Positions 35,813 through 45,558 are shown, counted from the first letter of the stretch. The stretch is 64,000 bases of DNA from Planctomycetaceae bacterium (GCA_016793115.1 JAEUIN010000063.1:1-64000), one strand, 5' to 3'. A program made the numbers and translations. The notes: generated from the letters alone by a model not told the origin.

Positions 35813-36292
35813 GAGTGCTCTCGACCTTGAAGTTGTGAACGGCGAAACGAGGCTGGACGCAGGGCGGGCAGTACGAGGCGTGGAGATCGTGATCGGGTCT
35901 GACGAGTTCCGAGCGACAAACGATTCCGCGGCGAGTCGTCGGAGCACTGAGAACTCTTCTTACCGAGTCGCCGAACTCGCACCGCGGTCGGCGAAATCGG
36001 TTTCCGCTTTGTGCGTCGACGTTGCTTTGCGAAGGCCGTGCCGAAGAGTCGGCGATTACTTGTTCGTAATCGACCGTCAGTCCGTCTGTTGCGCGACCGC
36101 CTGCGAGCTAAGCTGAAATCCATCAAGGAAAAGCGTCGTTTTCGCCGTCCTAATTCGCGGTCCGGCGGTCTACCGCTCGTTGACGCCGGACACCGGAACT
36201 CTAAAAATTTCGCTTAACGCGGGAAAATAATTGGCCCCGCTACGCGGACAAAAACTTTCCACAGCCGAAAATCTCGAGGTAGTGATCCGACG
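35813..36292. other. Divergent intergenic region (480 bases)
   Basis: This lies between the transporter and the histidine kinase, which are transcribed apart. It must carry both promoters. I find no convincing sigma-54 (TGGCAC-N5-TTGC) or other site and no open frame with family features. Confidence 0.4.
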
Positions 36293-37930
36293 ATGCTGAA
36301 TTCGCGCCTGCTTTTGAAGATCGCGCTGCCGATGATAGCCTTGAGCTTGTTGCTCTTGGCCGTCGGCATCACGGCGGCTTGGCACGTGCAACGGCAACAG
36401 AGCGAGAGCGCGGCTCTGATCACTCGCGAGGTCCACGGCCTCCTCGCGGCCGAAGACTTGTTCGCCACCATGCGGGAAATTCGCCGCGAACTCGATCTTT
36501 TGCTCCGGACCCATTCGCGCAAACATCTCGACGCCATCGACGGATTTCTCAAAGAGGCGCGTCGCCACGTCGACGCCGTCCACGCCGCGGCCCGCACCGA
36601 CGAAGAAGCTCGGCTGGTCGTGGTCGTCGACGAAGGCTTGGCGCATTTCCTCGACGAATACCAACAGCTTCGCGCGCTACCCGAGTCGGTCGAGGCGGAA
36701 CGCCGCTATGCGAGGCTCTGCGACGAGATCCTGACAAACGAAGTCCTCGCCCCCGCCCGTCAGTGCATCGAGTTCAATAAACAAGTCGTCGACAAGACGA
36801 TCGAAGCGGGAAACGTCACCGCGCAGCACATGCGCATGGGGTTTCTTCTCTTGGGTATCACCGGCTGCGCCGCCGGCTTGCTCATCGGCCTCAGTCTCGC
36901 GCGGGCCGTGAGCCGCTCGATCGTCCGGCTCGACGTCTCCGTCCGCGGCGTCGCGGGCAAGCTGACCGAAGTCGGCGGACCGGTCCGCATCTCCCACTTC
37001 GGCGACGCCCAAGGCCTCGAAGCGGGCATTCGCCATGTCGAACAGGAGATCACGCAAGTCGTGCGTCTCTATCAACAAAAGGAAATCGAACTCCTACGAA
37101 GCGAACAGTTGGCGACGGTCGGGCAACTCGCGGCCGGCGTGGCGCATGAACTGCGCAACCCGCTCATGCCGATCAAGGTGCTTGTGCAATCCACGCTCGA
37201 TCGTCCCGGCGAAGTGTCGCTCTCGCGGCGGCAGCTCAAGATCATCGACGAAGAACTGAGCCGAGTGGAAGATACGATTCAATCGTTTCTCGATTTCGCC
37301 CGACCTCCGGAATTGGTGAAGACTCCGCTGAACGTCGCCGACGTCATTTATCAAGCCGTCGATTTGGTGTATCCCAAAACGCATCAGCATGAAGTCGAAT
37401 TGCACTGCGTGGTGCCGGCCGACGAAATCATCGCATTGGGCGATATACGTCAGCTCAAGCAGTTGCTGCTCAACCTCATGCTCAATTCGCTCGATGTTGT
37501 GACCGAAGGCGGCCTCATTCAAATCGTGCTTGAATCCCCTTCGCAAATTCGGCTCGAGCAAAGGTTGCGACGCGACCGCAGTGCCGCGCCCCAAGCCGAT
37601 TCCGAGCAAGACGCTCTGCACATCGCCGCGGACGCCGCTGAAGAGACTCCGTCTTGTCGCATTCGCATCAGCGACACCGGCCCCGGCTTTCCGCCCGACG
37701 TCTTGCCGCGAATCTTCGTTCCCTTCATGACGACGAAAGATACCGGCACCGGGCTTGGTTTGCCGATCTGCAAGCAAATAATTCAAGCTCACGGCGGCGA
37801 AATCACGGCCGCCAATCGCCGGCCGCGCGGCGCGGAGTTCTGCATCGTCTTGCCGCTGCGGACGCCCGCGGCCGGCCGATCGAATTCGCGGCCCGAGCGC
37901 GATGAGCAACCGGCCGTTGCGGCTTCCTAG
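36293..37930 (+). CDS. Membrane sensor histidine kinase
   Basis: A 545-residue kinase. Two membrane helices (about 9-30 and 183-203) bracket a periplasmic helical sensor; a HAMP-like region follows (about 204-255). The HisKA domain has AAGVAHELRNP with phospho-acceptor His285; HATPase motifs are LLLNLMLNSLDVV (N box), DTGPGFP (G1), FVPFMTTK (F) and GTGLGLPI (G2). The arrangement matches NtrB/AtoS-type kinases. It is 35 bases upstream of an NtrC-type regulator, clearly its partner. An insertion of about 40 residues (Gln/Arg/Ala-rich) lies between the N and G1 boxes. Confidence 0.92.
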   Translation: MLNSRLLLKIALPMIALSLLLLAVGITAAWHVQRQQSESAALITREVHGLLAAEDLFATMREIRRELDLLLRTHSRKHLDAIDGFLKEARRHVDAVHAAARTDEEARLVVVVDEGLAHFLDEYQQLRALPESVEAERRYARLCDEILTNEVLAPARQCIEFNKQVVDKTIEAGNVTAQHMRMGFLLLGITGCAAGLLIGLSLARAVSRSIVRLDVSVRGVAGKLTEVGGPVRISHFGDAQGLEAGIRHVEQEITQVVRLYQQKEIELLRSEQLATVGQLAAGVAHELRNPLMPIKVLVQSTLDRPGEVSLSRRQLKIIDEELSRVEDTIQSFLDFARPPELVKTPLNVADVIYQAVDLVYPKTHQHEVELHCVVPADEIIALGDIRQLKQLLLNLMLNSLDVVTEGGLIQIVLESPSQIRLEQRLRRDRSAAPQADSEQDALHIAADAAEETPSCRIRISDTGPGFPPDVLPRIFVPFMTTKDTGTGLGLPICKQIIQAHGGEITAANRRPRGAEFCIVLPLRTPAAGRSNSRPERDEQPAVAAS

Positions 37931-37965
37931 TCTGTGACTTGCGCGAACCTATAAGCTCTTCAACT

Positions 37966-39468
37966 ATGAAGCAATCGCTCTTGATTATCGACGACGAGCC
38001 GAATATCTGCCTGAGCCTACAGGAAAGCTTGGCGTCCGATTCACTGCAGGTTTTCACGGCGCCGAGCGGCAAAGCCGGACTCGAGGCGGTTCGCACTCTA
38101 CGGCCCGACGCCGTGCTGCTCGATGTTCGCCTCCCCGACATTTCGGGACTCGACGTGTACGACAAGATTCGTGAGATCGATTCGCGCATCCCATGCATCA
38201 TCATGACGGCGTTCGCCAAGACCGACACCGCAATCGAAGCCATGCGCCGCGGCGCTTTCGACTATTTAGTGAAGCCGGTCGAATTCCGCAAGTTGCGCGC
38301 GGCGCTGGACAAAGCCCTCGACATGAGCCGGCTCAGCCATGTGCCGGCGCGCTTGTTCGAGAGCGAAGACGACGCTCCGGCCGCCGAAGCCGATCGCATC
38401 GTCGGGTTGTCGCCGGCGATGCAAGAAGTCTACAAGACGATCGGGCGCGTGGCGCCGCAAGACGCGACGGTGTTGATCCTCGGCGAGAGCGGCACCGGCA
38501 AGGAACTCGCGGCGCGGGCCGTCTACCACTACAGCACGCGCAATCAAATGCCGTTTCTGGCGATCAACTGTGCGGCGCTTCCGGAAACGCTGCTCGAAAG
38601 CGAACTCTTCGGTCACGAGCGCGGCGCGTTCACCGGCGCCGATCAACGCCGCATCGGCAAGTTCGAGCAGGTTAACGGCGGCACGATCTTTCTCGATGAA
38701 ATCGGCGACATGAGCCCGGCGACCCAGGCAAAGGCGCTGCGCCTTCTGCAGCAACAGCAATTCGAACGGATCGGGGGCAACGTCACCATTCAGACCAACG
38801 TGCGGATCATCGCCGCCACGAATCGCGATTTGGGGCAAATGGTCGAAGAAGGGCGTTTTCGTCGGGACCTTTTTTACCGCTTAAACGGCTTCACGATCAC
38901 GCTGCCGCCGCTGCGCGAACGTATCGAGGACGTGCCGTTGTTGGTCGAGCATTTCATCAAGCGTTTTAATCGTGAACTCGGCAAACGGGTCCGCTCGATC
39001 ACGATCGAAGCGCTTGAGCGACTGCGGCGGCACGACTGGCCGGGCAACATTCGCGAGTTGGAGAGCGCGGTTCGATTTGCTATGGTCCGTTCCACAGGCG
39101 ACATCATCACCGACGACTGTCTGCCGGAAACGTGCCGGGCGTCGCGTCCGTCGTTCCTGATGACGCCGACCGTCGCCGCGACGAGCGAGGCGGACGAAGC
39201 GCTCGGCGAGCCGGAAGCCGCCGGCGCCGAGCTTGTCGCCGGCGGGGCGCTTCCTCTCGATTTGGCGGCGCTGACGCGCCGATTGCTCGACGACGAATCG
39301 ACCAACGTGTACCGGGAAGTCGGCAACCGCGTCGACCAGATCGTGTTGGAAACGGTGCTCAAACATTGCGGCGGCAACCAACAAGCCGCCGCCGAACTGC
39401 TCGGCATCTCGCGCGTGACTCTGCGCACCAAGCTCCGTGCTCTGAATCTTCGCCCAGACCGCGGATAG
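37966..39468 (+). CDS. NtrC-family sigma-54-dependent response regulator
   Basis: A 500-residue regulator: REC domain 1-120 with phosphorylation Asp53 (VLLDVRLPD), AAA+ domain about 145-385 with Walker A GESGTGKE (173-180), the sigma-54 contact loop GAFTGA (220-225) and Walker B IFLDEIGDM, and a C-terminal Fis-type helix-turn-helix (NQQAAAELLGISRVTLRTKLRAL). It would open complexes at sigma-54 promoters when phosphorylated by the adjacent kinase. ATG at 37966 is selected; the extension to 37939 adds nothing conserved. The target genes cannot be named from this window. Confidence 0.94.
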   Translation: MKQSLLIIDDEPNICLSLQESLASDSLQVFTAPSGKAGLEAVRTLRPDAVLLDVRLPDISGLDVYDKIREIDSRIPCIIMTAFAKTDTAIEAMRRGAFDYLVKPVEFRKLRAALDKALDMSRLSHVPARLFESEDDAPAAEADRIVGLSPAMQEVYKTIGRVAPQDATVLILGESGTGKELAARAVYHYSTRNQMPFLAINCAALPETLLESELFGHERGAFTGADQRRIGKFEQVNGGTIFLDEIGDMSPATQAKALRLLQQQQFERIGGNVTIQTNVRIIAATNRDLGQMVEEGRFRRDLFYRLNGFTITLPPLRERIEDVPLLVEHFIKRFNRELGKRVRSITIEALERLRRHDWPGNIRELESAVRFAMVRSTGDIITDDCLPETCRASRPSFLMTPTVAATSEADEALGEPEAAGAELVAGGALPLDLAALTRRLLDDESTNVYREVGNRVDQIVLETVLKHCGGNQQAAAELLGISRVTLRTKLRALNLRPDRG

Positions 39469-39734
39469 CTCGACCGTCCGACGGCGCGGCGTTTTCAAAG
39501 GCCGCGAGTTGCGTCTTTCGCCACCTAGCGCGGCCCCTACCACCGCTACGACCGATCGTTTTCGCCGGCCTTTGCTATTTTCACGCGGCAACGTCGATAA
39601 ATCACTTTGCCGGTCGGGCACGATACGAAGTCTGCAATGGCTTTGTCGTCGCCGGCGCGACGCCGTAAGGCTTTGGATAGGTTCGCGCCCAAAGACTTCT
39701 CCACAACTCTTCGCTCTAGCCGTTCAACACGCCC

Positions 39735-41330
39735 GTGACGAAACTCGCTTTGCCTCACCTCCGATTGTTCGCCGATCAAGAACCGGGCGCGACCGCGACC
39801 GTCGTGTCGTTGGAAAATCGTATTGAACGGCTCTGCTCGGCCTACTCGGCCGCCGTCGGTCGTCCGCTGGAATGCCGGCCCGGTCGCGAACCGCGTCGCG
39901 ACGAACAGCCCGCTTGGTGGGCTGCGATCTCGCCGGCCGACGATTTGAGCCCGCGCCATTTGCAACTGCGGCGGCATGATTCGGTTACGGAGACGTATCG
40001 CGGCGTCGCGGACGAAACGGTCGAGCGCGCGGCGGCCGATCTCGCGACCGAGTTGGCCGCGGTCGTCGCCGAGTTGCAGAAGACGCAGCGAGCCCTCCGC
40101 GAGCGCGAAGCGGAGTTGGCCGCCGGCGTTCCGGTAAAGCAACAGCCGCAATCGCAGCGCCACTTGGTGGAACGACTCGAAGCGGTGCTCCGCGGCGCGA
40201 TCGAAGCCCTCGGTTGCCAGGCGGCCGGAATCTACCTGCTCGACGAAGCCACGACCCAACTCAAACTGCGGGCCGCCTTCGGCCTGCCGAGCGATCGCTT
40301 GCTGGAGACGGCGCGGCCGCTGCGCGGTTCGCAAGCCGATCTCGAAGCCTTGGCCGGACACGCCGTGGCGCTGGAAGACGCCGCACTCTTTCCCCATTGG
40401 AACCTGCCGGAGCCGACGTACGGCGCGGCGGTGTGCGTTCCGATTTCGACGCCGACGGAGTTGCTCGGCACCTTGTGGGTGTTCTCGGCCGAGAAGCGCG
40501 AGTTTAGCGATCACGAAGTGAACTTGGTCGAGTTGAGCGCGGGCCGAGTGGCGAGCGACCTTGAGCGTGAAATGCTCGTAAGCGAGTCGCACGACACGGT
40601 CGACATGAAGCGCCGCTGGGACGACGTGGTTCACCGCCGCAAGACGCGCGAGCCGCATGTGGCCCCGATGCTGGAAGAATACGAACTATCCGGCTGGATG
40701 AGCGGCCTCGACGAAATGCCGGGCGAGTTCTACGACTGGCTCGTAGTCGACGAGACCCCGGTCGTCGCCTTGGGGCATGTGGACGACGCGCACTTCGCCG
40801 CGGCGCTTTCCGTGGAATCGCTCCGTAGCGCTTGGCGGGCGCATGTGCACCACGAGCGCGATTTCGGCAAACTGCTCGAGCACGTGAACTTAGACCTCTG
40901 GAGCACGGCGACCGAATCGGTGGCGGCGCACCTAATCGGCGTGCGGCTGCTCGCCGGCGGTAAGATCGAATGGTCGGCGGCCGGCACGGTGTGCGGACTA
41001 CGGCTGCCCGGTGAAGCGAGGAGTGCGACGGAAACCGCCGGAGGAGCGCTGGCCGCGGCGAACCACTGGCACGGCCAACCGGCCCCGCTCGGACTCGACA
41101 ACGAGACGATGACGCGGACGGAAAGCGGACTACTCTTACCCGGTGATCGCTTGCTGCTGACGAATAGCCCGGCGACGGCCCGTCGCGTGGAGCAACTTCA
41201 CCGTGCCGACAAGCTTCCGGTATGGTGCCGCGGCCGGGGCCGCGACTGGCTGGAAGCCGTGGTCGAGCAGTTGCTCCGCGGCGGCGACACACCGACCCCG
41301 GGAGCGTTGGTGCTTGTCCGCCGCAAGTAA
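39735..41330 (+). CDS. GAF plus degenerate SpoIIE/PP2C-like protein
   Basis: A 531-residue soluble protein. A coiled-coil region (about 95-130) precedes a GAF domain (about 145-285, IEALGCQAAGIYLLDEATTQLKLRA). The C-terminal part (about 325-530) follows the SpoIIE phosphatase layout, MPGEFYDWLVVDETPVVALGHVDDAH for the usual GGDxYD...GDVSGHG and GDRLLLTNS for GDxLxLYTDG. Metal-binding Asp residues are replaced (GHVDDAH at 347-353, TNS at 476-478), so a pseudophosphatase is likely. Start is GTG at 39735. It follows the two-component pair on the same strand with a 266-base gap. Confidence 0.72.
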   Translation: MTKLALPHLRLFADQEPGATATVVSLENRIERLCSAYSAAVGRPLECRPGREPRRDEQPAWWAAISPADDLSPRHLQLRRHDSVTETYRGVADETVERAAADLATELAAVVAELQKTQRALREREAELAAGVPVKQQPQSQRHLVERLEAVLRGAIEALGCQAAGIYLLDEATTQLKLRAAFGLPSDRLLETARPLRGSQADLEALAGHAVALEDAALFPHWNLPEPTYGAAVCVPISTPTELLGTLWVFSAEKREFSDHEVNLVELSAGRVASDLEREMLVSESHDTVDMKRRWDDVVHRRKTREPHVAPMLEEYELSGWMSGLDEMPGEFYDWLVVDETPVVALGHVDDAHFAAALSVESLRSAWRAHVHHERDFGKLLEHVNLDLWSTATESVAAHLIGVRLLAGGKIEWSAAGTVCGLRLPGEARSATETAGGALAAANHWHGQPAPLGLDNETMTRTESGLLLPGDRLLLTNSPATARRVEQLHRADKLPVWCRGRGRDWLEAVVEQLLRGGDTPTPGALVLVRRK

Positions 41331-41505
41331 TGAATCGGAAGCAACGCCGCGCAGGCCGCCCGCGGTCGATTCGCGGCGAACCTCGTGGCTTGACGACTGG
41401 GCCGGGTTCTTTAGACTAGGAAGTTCCTCCGTTTTCCTTGACCGACGCCTGACGCACTTCCGCGGCTGCGACGCCGCGGAGTCCATCGTTCAGGAAGCCC
41501 TCCAA

Positions 41506-41589
41506 GCGGGAGTGGCGAAATTGGCAGACGCACCAGCTTGAGGGGCTGGCGGTAGCAATACCGTGCAGGTTCAAATCCTGTCTCCCGCA
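41506..41589 (+). tRNA. tRNA-Leu (anticodon GAG)
   Basis: An 84-nt gene without encoded CCA. Acceptor stem GCGGGAG/CTCCCGC with discriminator A at 41589; the D arm is TGGCGAAATTGGCAGACGCA; the anticodon stem is CCAGC/GCTGG with loop TTGAGGG (anticodon GAG, decoding CUU/CUC); a long class II variable arm (CGGTAGCAATACCG) and a T loop GGTTCAAATCC follow. These features identify leucine tRNA. Confidence 0.97.
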
Positions 41590-41602
41590 CTGGAACGAAT
41601 CA

Positions 41603-41644
41603 AAAAAGGTCCGGCGACTTCGCTAAGTCGCCGGACCTTTTTTT
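41603..41644. terminator. Bidirectional intrinsic terminator
   Basis: A perfect 13-bp stem GGTCCGGCGACTT/AAGTCGCCGGACC with a 4-base loop is flanked by AAAAAA on the left and TTTTTTT on the right. It can stop the tRNA transcript on the plus strand and the pseudopilin transcript on the minus strand (ending at 41733). Confidence 0.9.
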
Positions 41645-41732
41645 GTTGTGCCGCTCACCGGGGCGGCAAGAACGAACGCAGCCGACTTACTGAGGCCGGC
41701 TGGGTCGTGAAGAGCATTTTTAGACGGCGAGC

Positions 41733-42554
41733 TTATTGAATGTCTTTGTTCATGTAGGTCGTAAGGTCATCGAGCAAGTCGCCGTCCGTCGCGACCACTC
41801 CCTTGAACACCGCACGCGAACCACCGACTTCAAAAAGGGCGATATTGCGATTGTAGACGAGCGAACTGTCGACGTTGGCGTACGACGGTGCCTCCTGAGT
41901 CAGTTTGCCGACGATGTCGTTCATCGGACCAAGTCCGAGTGCGAGAAGCTTACGCGGCGCGGAATCCGGAACGGCCGCGCCCGAGGCATCGTAAAACACG
42001 CCCGACGTGCCCTTCTTCGCATTATCGCGATAGAAGTGGTTGATGATATTGACGCCTGCGGTGCTGCCCGCGTTGACGATCACGGCCGGGACGCTGCCCG
42101 TTCCACCGCTCGACAGAGAACGACGAATAGTGAACATGTCGCCGGGCCGCTTGTTAGTGACTGTTTTGTCGACGTCGTACATCGTCGCGACACCGATCGC
42201 GACGAGCCCCGCAATGTCGGTCGCCGAGAGCGTGCTCGCGGTAAACTTGCCGGTGGTACCGCCGCCGAAGGTCGTGTGCAACCCTTTGGTTTTATTGGCG
42301 ACGTCGACGGTGTTCCAAACGGAGGTACCGTCGGTGAGCGAATCCCAGCCGTCGGGGTAGCTCGTCGTCTTCATCGCTTTCCAGGTCTGAATGTAGCGGC
42401 CGGTGTCGCTCACGGAAGCGGAGGCGGCAGCGTGGTTCGCGTTAGCGGTCAGGCCGTCGAGCTTCGGAATGATGATCATCGCCAGCACGGCGAGAATCGC
42501 GACGACGACGATCAACTCGATGAGTGTAAGACCACGAGAGCGTAGGTTCTTCAT
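41733..42554 (-). CDS. Type IV prepilin-like / major pseudopilin protein
   Basis: A 273-residue protein with a standard prepilin signal: RSRG followed by LTLIELIVVVAILAVLAMIIIP, cleaved after Gly8 with Glu at +5. The C-terminal domain (about 35-273) is unusual but the spacing resembles GspG/PilA-like proteins with a beta sheet and DQ-type motif. It is preceded by a promoter with a Fur-box-like palindrome at 42692-42706 and the start ATG follows AAGGA. It is separate from the larger pseudopilin at 27200. No pilus-assembly ATPase or secretin gene is in the window. Confidence 0.82.
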   Translation of the reverse strand: MKNLRSRGLTLIELIVVVAILAVLAMIIIPKLDGLTANANHAAASASVSDTGRYIQTWKAMKTTSYPDGWDSLTDGTSVWNTVDVANKTKGLHTTFGGGTTGKFTASTLSATDIAGLVAIGVATMYDVDKTVTNKRPGDMFTIRRSLSSGGTGSVPAVIVNAGSTAGVNIINHFYRDNAKKGTSGVFYDASGAAVPDSAPRKLLALGLGPMNDIVGKLTQEAPSYANVDSSLVYNRNIALFEVGGSRAVFKGVVATDGDLLDDLTTYMNKDIQ

Positions 42555-42684
42555 GGAGGCAGGTCCTTACTAACTGACTGTCGCGGCGGGGCGGACCGAC
42601 GTGGTCGACCGCGCGCGGCGACTGCTGGCTGGCTGGGGCGGCATCGCAATCCCTGGAAATAGCTGGGGCGCGATCGAAGCACGA

Positions 42685-42713
42685 ATCCTAATGAGAATGA
42701 TTCTCAGTTGCAA
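42685..42713 (-). promoter_or_regulatory. Sigma-70-like promoter containing a Fur-box-like palindrome
   Basis: On the minus strand TTGCAA (complement of 42708-42713) and TAGGAT (complement of 42685-42690) are separated by exactly 17 bases. The spacer is filled by the palindrome TGAGAATGATTCTCA (42692-42706), a perfect 7-1-7 inverted repeat matching the Fur consensus pattern GATAAT-type (TGATAAT-N-ATTATCA) in 13 of 15 positions. Its position suggests repression of the pseudopilin gene (start 42554) by a Fur-family metal regulator. Binding was not tested; other Fur-family (Zur, PerR) proteins recognise similar sites. Confidence 0.65.
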
Positions 42714-42766
42714 GATGCCGCACCGAAATTTCTTTAACTCCGTCAGTTGCAGCCATTTAATCGAGA

Positions 42767-42801
42767 CAAAAAAGGCTCGGCGATCCCACGACCGCCGAGC
42801 C
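42767..42801 (-). terminator. Intrinsic terminator after the double HMA gene
   Basis: A 9-bp stem (GGCTCGGCG/CGCCGAGCC, 42774-42782 with 42793-42801) followed on the minus strand by TTTTTTTG. It lies 45 bases after the stop of the HMA gene and before the pseudopilin promoter, so the two genes are transcribed separately. Confidence 0.85.
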
Positions 42802-42845
42802 TCCATTTCTGACTCGGAAACAAGCTTTCGCCTTAGCCCGTCCGC

Positions 42846-43367
42846 TCACTTCACGGTCACATGAAAACCAGCCTCGTTCAACGCCTTCACGAGGGCTTGC
42901 GCATCGAAGTCCCCTTCGACGACGAAACTCTGCTGCTTCGGCTTACAGGTATCGGCTTGGTATCCGGCGACCGACTTGACGGCGTCTTTGATTGCGCTGG
43001 TGCAAGCTCCACAGCAATTATGAACGCCCGAGACTTCAAGCCGCTTCACGTTTCCCGGCTTCGCACCGCTGTCGTCGGCGATGGTCACGTCCCCGCTGTC
43101 GGTTTTAGCGTGGTAGCCGGCGGCAAGAATCGCGTCGACCGCTTTTTGAGCCGCTTCCTTCGATTCGGCGGCGATCGAGACCTCTTCGTTGTCTTGGTCG
43201 ACGGTGACTTTCGCGCCAAGCAAGTCCTTCGTCGCCGCGACGATCGCCTTCGTGCAACCGCCGCAGCAGATGTGCATCTGCGTGAGCTTCACGTTGGTTT
43301 CGGCCTGAGCAATGCCGGCGGAGGCGACGAGCAAGGCGGCGGTGAGCGAGGCGAAGTGCGTTTTCAT
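42846..43367 (-). CDS. Exported protein with two heavy-metal-associated (HMA) domains
   Basis: A 173-residue protein with a signal peptide (MKTHFASLTAALLVASAGIAQA). Two HMA-like domains follow: residues about 24-95 with MHICCGGCTKAI and about 105-173 with VHNCCGACTSAI. Each has the metal-binding CxxC pair (CGGC and CGAC) plus a preceding Cys; the repeats are clearly homologous. HMA domains bind copper, mercury or similar ions. With a signal peptide it would act in the periplasm or outside the membrane as a metal buffer. The start at 43367 has an AGGAGG ribosome site upstream; the extension to 43532 is not supported. Confidence 0.83.
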   Translation of the reverse strand: MKTHFASLTAALLVASAGIAQAETNVKLTQMHICCGGCTKAIVAATKDLLGAKVTVDQDNEEVSIAAESKEAAQKAVDAILAAGYHAKTDSGDVTIADDSGAKPGNVKRLEVSGVHNCCGACTSAIKDAVKSVAGYQADTCKPKQQSFVVEGDFDAQALVKALNEAGFHVTVK

Positions 43368-43692
43368 GGTCGGAGACCTCCTGAAACGGAGTGGGGGTGA
43401 GGTGGCATCCAGTGGACTCAATGGCCGGCGAATCGCCTCGGGGGGAGCGTTGCCGGCGGGCCGCGCGTACGGGAAGCGGCGAATGTCCTGCGGACTGGAG
43501 CGCACTCTGACGCGTTTCCGGGGGTGAGTCAATGTTTTTTACCCGTGAATTTCCCGTGAAACGGCCAGGAACCGGTTATTTGACGTTGTCGGCCCTGTAG
43601 GGTGGTGCGGTAGAATAACGAATCTTTCCCGGGCGAAATTACGCCGACAGGGAGCTGCATCTCGTTCGAACCAACGGTTTGTCTGAACACTT
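43368..43692. other. Divergent intergenic region (325 bases)
   Basis: The HMA gene and typA are transcribed away from here, so both promoters lie in it. No operator or hairpin stands out, and no clear Shine-Dalgarno precedes typA. Confidence 0.4.
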
Positions 43693-45558
43693 ATGAGTAC
43701 CGCCGATCTCCCTGCTCGCCCCGCACCCGCTTCCGTCGGCGCTCGCCGTCGCGACGACGTTCGCAACTTGGCGATCATCGCCCACGTCGACCATGGCAAG
43801 ACGACGCTCGTCGACGTATTGCTCAAGGAGAGCGGTGAGTTCCGTGCCAGTGAACTGACGGAGACGTGCATCCTCGACTCGAACGATCTCGAGCGCGAGC
43901 GCGGCATCACGATTCTCGCGAAGAACGTGGCGATGCACTACAAGGGGGTGAAAATTAACCTGATCGACACCCCGGGCCACGCCGACTTCGGCGGCGAAGT
44001 GGAACGCGTGCTGCGCATGGCCGACGGTGCGCTGGTACTTGTCGACGCCGCCGAAGGCCCGATGCCGCAGACCCGCTTCGTGCTCTCGAAAGCGATCGAG
44101 TTTGGACTGAAGCCGATCGTCGTGATCAATAAGATCGACCGCAACGACGCCCGCTGCAACGAAGTGCTCAACGAAGTCTTTGAGCTGTTCTTGGAATTGG
44201 GGGCCGACGACGAACTGGCCGACTTCCCGTACATCTTCGCGGCCGGCCGGCAGGGTTACGCCACCCCCGATTTCAACGTGCCGGGCGATTCGATTCGTCC
44301 GCTGTTAGACCTCGTGCTCGAACATGTGCCGGGACCGATCGTCGACGAGACGGCGCCGCTGCAAATGCTCGTCACCACGCTCGATTGGTCGGAGTTCGTC
44401 GGCCGCATCGCCATCGGCCGCATCGTGAGCGGCACGGTGAAGAAGGGCCAGCGCGTGATGCTGATGCAGAAGGACGACAAGCAAAAGGCCGCGAAGGTCA
44501 CCGCCATTCAGGTCTTCGAAAAACTCGCGCGTGTGGAAGTGCAGGAAGCCGGTGCCGGCGACGTCGTCGCTCTGGTCGGCTTGGAAGACGTCGAGATCGG
44601 CGACACGATCAGCGATTTCGACAATCCGCAGCGAATGGAGCGCGTGCAGGTCGATCAGCCGACTTTGGAAATGACGTTTAGCGTCAATTCCTCCCCGTTT
44701 GCCGGCAAAAGCGGCAAGTTTCTTACCACGCGACACATTCGTGATCGCTTGATGCGCGAGTTGGAGCGAAATGTGGCGTTGCGCGTTCGCCAAATCGAAA
44801 ACTCCGATTCTTACGCCGTCGCCGGCCGCGGTTTGCTGCACTTGTCGGTGCTCATCGAAACGATGCGCCGCGAAGGCTATGAACTCTCGATCGGCAAGCC
44901 GAAGGTGATCAATAAAGAGATCGACGGCGTGCTGCATGAGCCGTTCGAATCGCTGGTCGTGGAAGTGCCGCCGGAGAAGCTTGGTAAGGTCATGGAGCTT
45001 GTCGGGGCGCGCCGCGGGCAGATGGTCGAGATGACTCACCGCGGCAACTACTCGTATGTGGTGTTCTCGATCCCGGCCCGTGGATTGATCGGGCTGCGGA
45101 CGCGAATTCTCAACGCCACTCAAGGCGAAGGGATCATGCACCACCGCTTCGAAGGCTACAAGCCGCTCGAAGGAGACGTGCCGAGTCGGCAAAACGGCGT
45201 GCTCGTCTCGATGGTGAGCGGTAAGGCGTTCGCCTTCGGCCTCGACGGCCTCCAAGATCGCAGCGATCTGTTCATCGCGCCCGGCGCGGAGATTTATGAA
45301 GGGATGATCGTCGGCGAAAACTCGCGCGACAACGACATGACCGTGAATCCGTGCCGCGAAAAGAAGCTTACCAATATGCGAGCCTCCGGCACGGACGACA
45401 ACGTCATCCTGAAGCCGCCGCGTCAGATCACGTTGGAGACGGCGCTTGAGTACATCGAAGACGATGAACTTGTGGAGGTAACGCCCGACGCGATCCGATT
45501 GCGCAAGATCTTGCTTACGGAAAACGACCGCAAGCGAGCCAGCCGCGCCGCGAAATAA
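43693..45558 (+). CDS. typA: Ribosome-binding GTPase TypA/BipA
   Basis: A 621-residue translational GTPase. The G domain begins at about residue 24: [12 protein letters not shown] (G1, 30-41), RGITI (G2), [12 protein letters not shown] (G3) and NKIDR (G4). Elongation-factor-like domains II, III and V follow, with the C-terminal TypA-specific domain containing [18 protein letters not shown] and [14 protein letters not shown]-type sequence. TypA helps ribosome assembly and stress translation. The length and motif order are standard. The N terminus has an extra Pro/Ala-rich 20-residue start; ATG at 43693 is used. Confidence 0.97.
   Translation: MSTADLPARPAPASVGARRRDDVRNLAIIAHVDHGKTTLVDVLLKESGEFRASELTETCILDSNDLERERGITILAKNVAMHYKGVKINLIDTPGHADFGGEVERVLRMADGALVLVDAAEGPMPQTRFVLSKAIEFGLKPIVVINKIDRNDARCNEVLNEVFELFLELGADDELADFPYIFAAGRQGYATPDFNVPGDSIRPLLDLVLEHVPGPIVDETAPLQMLVTTLDWSEFVGRIAIGRIVSGTVKKGQRVMLMQKDDKQKAAKVTAIQVFEKLARVEVQEAGAGDVVALVGLEDVEIGDTISDFDNPQRMERVQVDQPTLEMTFSVNSSPFAGKSGKFLTTRHIRDRLMRELERNVALRVRQIENSDSYAVAGRGLLHLSVLIETMRREGYELSIGKPKVINKEIDGVLHEPFESLVVEVPPEKLGKVMELVGARRGQMVEMTHRGNYSYVVFSIPARGLIGLRTRILNATQGEGIMHHRFEGYKPLEGDVPSRQNGVLVSMVSGKAFAFGLDGLQDRSDLFIAPGAEIYEGMIVGENSRDNDMTVNPCREKKLTNMRASGTDDNVILKPPRQITLETALEYIEDDELVEVTPDAIRLRKILLTENDRKRASRAAK

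Noticed and set aside
35813-36292. Search for a sigma-54 promoter upstream of the kinase
   Set aside because: No TGGCAC-N5-TTGC match; ATTGGCCCCGCTACGC is too far from the consensus.
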